Shown here piece after piece: positions 48,068 to 55,376 of a stretch of DNA of 55,376 bases (position 1 is the first letter of the stretch; each line of letters opens with the position of its first letter). The DNA comes from Bacteroidales bacterium (GTDB lineage Bacteria; Bacteroidota; Bacteroidia; Bacteroidales; UBA10428). Under the pieces are notes generated by a model that saw only the letters and a program-made list of their open reading frames with translations, made no database searches and was not told the origin of the DNA. The stretch lies in the NCBI GenBank assembly GCA_016935435.1, contig JAFGQZ010000003.1, forward strand, positions 1 to 55,376, given 5' to 3'. The position numbers and the translations under genes are program-made.

Positions 48068-49465
48068 TCAGTCCACCCTCACTTTAAGGTAATAATCCGT
48101 GAAAAATAAATAACCTGCCTTCGAAAGATTTTCATTGGTTATACTTCTGGATAAAATGAAACTCTTAGCAACTCGCCAGTAAGCCTTACGGGTATTAGCC
48201 CATTCCCAAGCTTTGCTTTTAGGAATGCCTAATTTAAAAAGGTTCTTGTAACGTGTCCTAATTCGTTTCCATTGCTTCCATATTACCATCCTAAGCCTCC
48301 GCCGATACCATTCATCAATCCTAATAAGCAGCTTTTTGATGTCGGCATACCTAAAGTAATTGACCCACCCTTTTATAAAGGCGGACAACTTTTCTTTTCT
48401 GTCCGAATAACCCCAACCATTGCTCCTTGAAGTCAAAAACCTGATTTTATCCCGTAGCTTCAATATACTTTTAGGATGTATTCTAAACCGAACCTCTCCA
48501 TGTTTTTTATAGAAGGAGTAACCTAAAAACTTAATCTCGCTGAGATAAACAACCTGGGTTTTTTCTTTATTAACTATTAGGAACAATTTGTTCTCAATAA
48601 AGTAGGTTATACTTTCTTTGACCCGTTCTGCCCCTCGCCTACTTTTGCATAGTATTACCATGTCATCGGCATAGCGGATAAACCGGTGCCCTCGTAATGT
48701 TAACTCTTTATCAAGTTCATTGAGCATAATATTGCTCAATAATGGACTTAACGGCCCTCCTTGCGGAACACCCTGTTCTGTGGTTTCGAACTTGTGTCCT
48801 ACAACCACCCCTGCATTCAGGTATTTATGAATGAGCGATATCACCCTGCTGTCTTCAACCGTTTTCGACAAAATCTCGATTAATTTGCTGTGGTTTACCG
48901 TATCGAAAAATTTCTCCATATCCATATCTACGGCATATTCATATCCCTCCGATATATATTCTTTGCAACGTTGCAAAGCTTTGTGGGTACTCCTTTTTGG
49001 TCGGAAACCATAGCTGTTGTCCGAAAATTGTCGTTCGTAGATTGGTGACAATACCTGATGTATCGCTTGTTGGACAAACCTGTCTACTACCGTGGGTATC
49101 CCCAATGGGTGTTTACTGGTTTTATCCTTGGGTATTTCAACCCTGCGAACCGGGTTCGGATGGTATTTCCCGGATTTTATGGATTTTATCAGGTCTGAAC
49201 CATGTTGTTGAAGATAATCATGAAGGACTCCAACTTCCATCTTATCAACCCCATGGCTTCCTTTGTTGCGAACTACCTTTAAATAGGCTTTGTTCAGATT
49301 GTAAGGATTTAAAATCTTCCCTAATATCCCATCCTCTTGTGGTGGTGTTACTTCATTGTTTTCGGTTATCCAAACAAAAGTCGGCGCTCCAACATATCCT
49401 CGGTGTTCCGCACCTGCTTTCTGTTGGCAGTTATCTTTTGATATTTTCTGCTTTTGTCCTTTCAT
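48068..49465 (-). CDS. ltrA: Group II intron reverse transcriptase/maturase
   Basis: 465 residues. Reverse transcriptase blocks include YGFRPKRSTHKAL, QGGPLSPLLSNIMLNELD and the catalytic YADDMVIL. The C-terminal maturase (GIIM) domain is RTRYKNLFKLGIPKSKAWEWANTRKAYWR. No HNH endonuclease follows, so mobility would rely on exposed DNA strands. It is intact and lies inside the intron's domain IV. It both splices the intron RNA and copies it at new sites. Confidence 0.95.
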   Translation of the reverse strand: MKGQKQKISKDNCQQKAGAEHRGYVGAPTFVWITENNEVTPPQEDGILGKILNPYNLNKAYLKVVRNKGSHGVDKMEVGVLHDYLQQHGSDLIKSIKSGKYHPNPVRRVEIPKDKTSKHPLGIPTVVDRFVQQAIHQVLSPIYERQFSDNSYGFRPKRSTHKALQRCKEYISEGYEYAVDMDMEKFFDTVNHSKLIEILSKTVEDSRVISLIHKYLNAGVVVGHKFETTEQGVPQGGPLSPLLSNIMLNELDKELTLRGHRFIRYADDMVILCKSRRGAERVKESITYFIENKLFLIVNKEKTQVVYLSEIKFLGYSFYKKHGEVRFRIHPKSILKLRDKIRFLTSRSNGWGYSDRKEKLSAFIKGWVNYFRYADIKKLLIRIDEWYRRRLRMVIWKQWKRIRTRYKNLFKLGIPKSKAWEWANTRKAYWRVAKSFILSRSITNENLSKAGYLFFTDYYLKVRVD

Positions 49466-49884
49466 CCGGTAATCCTCATTAATTTAGCAACTAAGGTTCT
49501 GCCCTTTCCCGTGCAAGTCGGTGCACAGGTACTATGGCTTCGGCTGACTTCTCACGACAAATCTTGTTTCAACCGTACTTCATACTTCGTTTCCATACGT
49601 CCGTGAGACCTCCCGTGGTAAGGCAACATACTTTCGTCCCATGTCCCCGCCGCATTTACACTCCGGTGTCCGTGTAGTCTTTGGACTTTGATTTGTATTG
49701 CAATCTCATCCCACCGGTTATGCCTGATGCGTTTCGTATTCCTCGGGGCGGAGTTTTGCCTCTGGCTTCCTTCAGATTCCATCTCACAATGGACACCCTT
49801 GCCTTCAGCTAATGGTTGGCAACTACAAACCCCCATAGTGGACTTTCACCACCAAGTCTGCTACCATGCACGGCACACAACAAA

Positions 49885-49910
49885 AAAAGCCCCTGGATGC
49901 AGGGGCTTTT
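49885..49910 (-). terminator. Terminator of the rpsF-rpsR-rplI operon (intron target)
   Basis: GCCCCTG pairs with CAGGGGC around GATG, with A and T runs on both sides. On the minus strand it is followed by a T7 tract and then the intron start at 49878. Confidence 0.9.
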
Positions 49911-49931
49911 GTGGAATAGATTTGAGTTTTC

Positions 49932-50378
49932 TTATTCAGCAACAATTTCAAAAGGAATTTCAACCTTAACTTCTTTATGAAGCTTAACTGTAGCTGTATA
50001 TTTTCCAACTTCTTTAATAAGTTCTTCTTTAATGCTGATGTTCTTACGATCGATATCGTAACCTTTTTCTTTTAAAGCCTCGGCTATTTGTATAGTATTT
50101 ACCGAACCAAAGATTTTTCCTTTCGAACTGGTTTTGGCACCAATGGTAAGGCTAACATCTTTAAGTTTATCGGCAGCAACTTTGGCCTCGTTACGTATTT
50201 TTTCTTCTTTATGCGCCCTTTGGCGTAAAATTTCCTGGTGTTGTTTTTTCACCGATGCAGTTGCATTGATTGCAAGCCCGTTCGGTATCAGATAATTTCG
50301 GGCATAACCGTCTTTAACGGTAACAACATCGTCTTTATAGCCGAGGTTGCTGATATCTTGTTTGAGTATAATTTCCAT
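49932..50378 (-). CDS. rplI: 50S ribosomal protein L9
   Basis: 148 residues with the N-terminal signature MEIILKQDISNLGYKDDVVTV and GYARNYLIPNGLAINAT, a long connecting helix and the C-terminal domain (SSKGKIFGSVN). Third gene of the S6-S18-L9 operon; the terminator and group II intron follow. Confidence 0.97.
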   Translation of the reverse strand: MEIILKQDISNLGYKDDVVTVKDGYARNYLIPNGLAINATASVKKQHQEILRQRAHKEEKIRNEAKVAADKLKDVSLTIGAKTSSKGKIFGSVNTIQIAEALKEKGYDIDRKNISIKEELIKEVGKYTATVKLHKEVKVEIPFEIVAE

Positions 50379-50395
50379 TTTTTTCCGCGTTTTAA

Positions 50396-50671
50396 TTATT
50401 TCAACATGTCGGTTACATAGGGCAACAATGCCAGGTGACGTGCACGTTTAACAGCAGTAGAAACTTTACGCTGAAACTTAAGCGATGTACCTGTAATACG
50501 ACGAGGCAGTATTTTTCCCTGCTCGTTCAGGAAACGCTTTAAGAATTCGGCATCTTTATAATCGACATATTTGATGCGGTTCTTTTTAAATCTGCAAAAC
50601 TTTTTCTTTTTTGTTTCAATGGTTGGCGGTGTAAGATATCTTATTTCCGATCCGTTATTTGCAGCACTCAT
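50396..50671 (-). CDS. rpsR: 30S ribosomal protein S18
   Basis: 91 residues; [37 protein letters not shown] is characteristic of S18. It has an N-terminal extension compared with E. coli (75 residues). It binds S6 on the 30S platform. It sits 17 bases before rplI and 3 bases after rpsF. Confidence 0.97.
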   Translation of the reverse strand: MSAANNGSEIRYLTPPTIETKKKKFCRFKKNRIKYVDYKDAEFLKRFLNEQGKILPRRITGTSLKFQRKVSTAVKRARHLALLPYVTDMLK

Positions 50672-50674
50672 GAT

Positions 50675-51022
50675 TTATCCCTCCACTTTTTCGGTTAATT
50701 TTGAACGTTTTCTCTCGGCATATTCGGCAGCATATTTATCGAGCCTAAAGGTCAGAAACCTTATAATACGCTCATCGCGGCGTAATTCAGTCTCGAATTT
50801 CTGGATAAAATTGCTGTTGCACTCAAATTCAACCAGGTAATAAAAACCAGTCGATTTTTTTTGGATAGGGTAAGCAAGTTTTTTCAAACCCCAGTTCTCT
50901 TCGTGAACAACTTTACCGCCATTGTCGGCAATAATTGTTTTGAACTTGTCAACCGCTTCCTTCATCTGGGCCTCAGATAAAACGGGAGTTGCAATGAAAA
51001 CGGTTTCGTATCGGTTCTCCAT
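50675..51022 (-). CDS. rpsF: 30S ribosomal protein S6
   Basis: 115 residues starting [19 protein letters not shown] and containing the [20 protein letters not shown] core. First gene of the operon. The 239-base space to the divergent ligA should hold its promoter; autoregulatory S6:S18 leader structures known elsewhere could not be confirmed here. Confidence 0.97.
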   Translation of the reverse strand: MENRYETVFIATPVLSEAQMKEAVDKFKTIIADNGGKVVHEENWGLKKLAYPIQKKSTGFYYLVEFECNSNFIQKFETELRRDERIIRFLTFRLDKYAAEYAERKRSKLTEKVEG

Positions 51023-51213
51023 TTTTAATTAATAATTAGTTAATACTTATTTTTTTCGAGCCGCAAAGATATGTGTTTTTTGTTTTTTTTCAAATGGATA
51101 TGAACAATAATGTCAATTCATGATGTTTTTCGATTGTTAGTCACGCTTAAAAACCGCTAACCAATAATTGTTACAAGCAATACTTTTTTGTAAAAACAAA
51201 ATTAATCGGCTAA

Positions 51214-53262
<2,049 letters not shown>

Positions 53263-53280
53263 TTGTGAATTTTGAGTTGA

Positions 53281-53325
53281 GAATTTTGAATTTGTCTTTC
53301 ATTTTTTTATTTTAATTCAAAATTC
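53281..53325. terminator. Hairpin between the convergent ligA and Crp/Fnr genes
   Basis: GAATTTTGAATT (53281-53292) pairs perfectly with AATTCAAAATTC (53314-53325). It is AT-rich but long, could serve both genes, and resembles common Bacteroidota intergenic repeats. Confidence 0.5.
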
Positions 53326-53336
53326 AACATTATATA

Positions 53337-54032
53337 TCAGCCTACCCGGCTAATTTCTAAAAGTTTATGTGGTTTTTTTATCACAACATCTTTTTCTACC
53401 AGCTCAATTAAACCATCTTTTTCGAACACCTTTAACAGCTTAACAGCACTTTCCATTGATATGCCGGCAAAATCGGCCAGGTCTTTCCGCGATAGCAATT
53501 GAAATATTTCAGGGTATAGCGGTTTTAAGGTGTTGAGGTATAAAAGCTTTTCAGCCATGCGTCCGTTCATCTGCCTGAACATTAAACTCTTCAAGGTTTC
53601 GAAAAGTTTAGAGTTTTGTTCGCAATACCGTTTAATTATATTAAATGCAAATTGGCCATTTTGCTTAATAACATTTGCAACTGTATCTTTTTCAACCAGG
53701 AAAGCCAGGCAATCGGTAACGGCCACCGACGAATAATTAAAGGTATTTTTGTTGAAAACGGCCGACAAACCAACAAACTCACCCGGTATAATCATGCGCA
53801 TGTTAAACGATTTATCGTTGTCGCCTTCCAAATATTGAACCGCCATACCGCTTATTACAAACAACACATACGAAGCAAAAGCGCCCTGTTTTGTGAGGTT
53901 GTCGCCTTTACGGAACAATACCTGTGTTTTGCTTGCCTGTACCAGTTCTATCTCATCGGCTTCAAGTAACTGAAAGCACGGAGCTTTTATGTCGCAAATA
54001 AAGTCGTTGTCGGTTTCGAGAATTGTTTTCAT
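53337..54032 (-). CDS. Crp/Fnr-family transcriptional regulator
   Basis: 231 residues. A cyclic-nucleotide-type N-terminal beta roll (VLFRKGDNLTKQGAFASYVLFVISGMA, IPGEFVGLSAVF) is followed by a dimer helix and a winged HTH (LLSRKDLADFAGISMESAVKLLKVFEKDGLIEL). The FNR iron-sulphur cysteines are absent. The start overlaps the preceding ATPase gene stop (ATGA), so the two are translated together. The effector is unknown. Confidence 0.9.
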   Translation of the reverse strand: MKTILETDNDFICDIKAPCFQLLEADEIELVQASKTQVLFRKGDNLTKQGAFASYVLFVISGMAVQYLEGDNDKSFNMRMIIPGEFVGLSAVFNKNTFNYSSVAVTDCLAFLVEKDTVANVIKQNGQFAFNIIKRYCEQNSKLFETLKSLMFRQMNGRMAEKLLYLNTLKPLYPEIFQLLSRKDLADFAGISMESAVKLLKVFEKDGLIELVEKDVVIKKPHKLLEISRVG

Positions 54033-55246
54033 AGGTTAAATTCATTGGGCAACATCCATTTCCAGGCTGGAATTACCAATATTTCTTTGCCCGAAATTAC
54101 AAATTTGTCTTCCTGGTCAAAAGTAAGAATTGTGCCTGACTTTAATTCAAAAAAATCGAGTGCCTCTATTAAACCTTCAATTTCGCGGTTTTTATTGTCA
54201 AGGTTTAAATCCATGCATACCTGATATGCACCTTCAACCTGCCTGGAACCGAATGCAATAAAATCGCATTCCCTTGTTTGCTTAAAATAATTAATCCGAA
54301 ATTTACGGCGCATTAATTCGATAAAAACCGCATTTTCGAGCAAACGGCCAGTATCGTTCGAAAAACTCAATGAATTTGCCATAGCAAAACCAGTGTCGAT
54401 TGTGTACACTTTTTTAGGGTTTACCGACATACTTTTCGCAGACCAGCTAAACTGAGGAACTGTAAAAATCAGGTAGCTATCTTCATACCAACCCACATAT
54501 TCTCCAGCAGTATTTACCGACCCAAGATTAAAATTATTTTTCAACCGGTTCAAGGTATATTCTTTTCCTGTATTCGATACCAGATAGAGTGCAATATCAA
54601 CCAACGATTTTACATTTCTGACACCGTAACGAACTGATATATCCCTGTATATAATATCTTTAAATAATTGCTGAAGAATAGTGTACTCCCCAAATTTTAA
54701 ATACTCGGGAAATCCGCCTTTTACAAGAAATTCTTTAAAGCTATCGACCGAAGGAAGTAAACTAAAGAATTTCAGAAATTCGGAAAAAGAAAATGGATAA
54801 AGTTCAAAATTTATATGACGACCGGTAAGCCTTGTTCCTAATTCACGACTTAAAAGCGACGCATTCGAACCGGTTAAATATACTTTTCTCCCCATATCGT
54901 GTAAATTACGCACGAATATTTCCCAGCCTGGTATGTCCTGTATTTCATCGAAAAAATAGGCTTTTTTATTACCCCCCATTACCTGAAGGAGTTTTGGGAA
55001 ATCTTCGGCATTAAAACCAAAAATTCGTGAGTCTTCAAATGAAAAAAAGGAGACATCACCATCGATAGCTTTTGCTATTTGTCTTAAACAGGTACTCTTT
55101 CCACAACGCCTTATACCAGTAATTATATCGACATGGGCAGTTAAGCCGGGATGAGGATCTAAATACCTTTCAATCCCTGTATCAATCGACATAAACAAAC
55201 TTTGTTGCATGTTAAAAGCTAGTTCCAATTCTGATAAAAGTATCAT
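54029..55246 (-). CDS. AAA-type ATPase with DUF4143 C-terminal domain
   Basis: 405 residues. Walker A is GIRRCGKST (~45-53), Walker B is YFFDEIQDIPGWEIF, and the sensor segment is VYLTGSNASLLSRELGTRLTGR. The C-terminal half holds the DUF4143/restriction-endonuclease-like fold, with the FKQTRECDFIAFG-type motif in the nuclease-like position. Such genes are numerous in Bacteroidota and often horizontally moved; function is not established. It overlaps the Crp/Fnr gene by ATGA, an unusual coupling. Confidence 0.88.
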   Translation of the reverse strand: MILLSELELAFNMQQSLFMSIDTGIERYLDPHPGLTAHVDIITGIRRCGKSTCLRQIAKAIDGDVSFFSFEDSRIFGFNAEDFPKLLQVMGGNKKAYFFDEIQDIPGWEIFVRNLHDMGRKVYLTGSNASLLSRELGTRLTGRHINFELYPFSFSEFLKFFSLLPSVDSFKEFLVKGGFPEYLKFGEYTILQQLFKDIIYRDISVRYGVRNVKSLVDIALYLVSNTGKEYTLNRLKNNFNLGSVNTAGEYVGWYEDSYLIFTVPQFSWSAKSMSVNPKKVYTIDTGFAMANSLSFSNDTGRLLENAVFIELMRRKFRINYFKQTRECDFIAFGSRQVEGAYQVCMDLNLDNKNREIEGLIEALDFFELKSGTILTFDQEDKFVISGKEILVIPAWKWMLPNEFNL

Positions 55247-55376
55247 ATTCTATATTTATTAGAAATAACATTAAAGTTTACATTAGTAATGCATACTTGT
55301 TTATTTTACTAATATACAAAATTTTAAATCACTAAATATCTATGCATTAGAAGTTTTTGTCCAAAAAAAAAAAAAA

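Larger units (their letters stand above)
47980..49878 (-). mobile_element. Group II intron inserted after the rplI terminator
   Basis: On the minus strand the element starts with GTGTGCC at 49878. It has a typical domain I beginning (TTGGTGGTGAAAGTCCAC), an ORF in domain IV, domain V at 48031-48064 (34 nt), and a domain VI hairpin of two perfect 11-base arms (47981-47991 with 48000-48010). The 3' end is estimated at 47980. The 5' exon is the rplI terminator with its T tract, so the insertion is 10 bases past the stem. Group IIC introns prefer this site. The class is inferred from the site and from the ORF lacking an endonuclease domain. Confidence 0.8.

Noticed and set aside
48997..49482. Plus-strand frame of 161 codons opposite the intron maturase
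   Set aside because: It is antisense to the reverse transcriptase N-terminal half and has no domain or start context.
55363..55376. Poly-A at the window edge
   Set aside because: It sits at the very end of the sequence, so it may be a window or assembly edge; no gene is connected to it.

Overview
The window looks like chromosomal DNA of a Bacteroidota bacterium, probably Bacteroidales/Marinilabiliales-like. The evidence is: two large secreted proteins with C-terminal type IX secretion (T9SS) sorting domains, a SecA of about 1100 residues, Bacteroidota-type LptD, GroES-paralog and MlaD genes, few clear Shine-Dalgarno sequences, and -7 boxes of the TAnnTTTG type in front of several genes. GC content is moderate to low. 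Most of the window is ordinary core genome, with some accessory pieces between.

Layout. 1-5.2 kb: the 3' part of a membrane-anchored SARP-like regulator with a Kelch-type sensor, a small DNA-binding protein with integrase-type repeats, and dnaX. The gamma and tau parts of dnaX are separated by a run of 11 A followed by a hairpin. 5.3-10.6 kb: isocitrate dehydrogenase, ferritin, and a convergent Asp-box propeller protein exported by T9SS. 10.8-20.3 kb: secA, an AT-rich three-gene operon (exported protein, LytS-type kinase, LytTR regulator), and an M16 peptidase. 21-27.1 kb: a multidomain GH76 enzyme, signal peptidase I, dapA and an unknown Bacteroidota protein. 27.3-29.6 kb: HMG-CoA reductase fused to an APH/choline-kinase-like domain. 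30-33.4 kb: a zinc-ribbon microprotein, a DUF2378-like protein, bacteriohemerythrin, an exported coiled-coil protein and a class IV aminotransferase.

33.4-40.3 kb holds an SDR epimerase divergent from a tight four-gene operon: a pyruvate-phosphate-dikinase/rifampicin-phosphotransferase-like enzyme, an NTP_transf_5 nucleotidyltransferase, and two thymidylate-kinase-like P-loop kinases. These look like one pathway on a small substrate that I cannot name. 40.3-41.9 kb is a small accessory island: higBA and a four-helix-bundle protein between two imperfect direct repeats, beside tRNA-Arg(ACG). 42-47.8 kb is an envelope block (GroES paralog, MlaD, amidase, LptD) followed by RidA. 48-51 kb: a group II intron sits directly after the terminator of the rpsF-rpsR-rplI operon. 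51.2-55.3 kb: ligA, then a Crp/Fnr regulator translationally coupled to a DUF4143-type ATPase.

The strongest candidates for something new are the dnaX recoding site, the HMGR-kinase fusion, and the dikinase/nucleotidyltransferase/kinase operon. I saw no CRISPR array, DNA transposase or restriction system.
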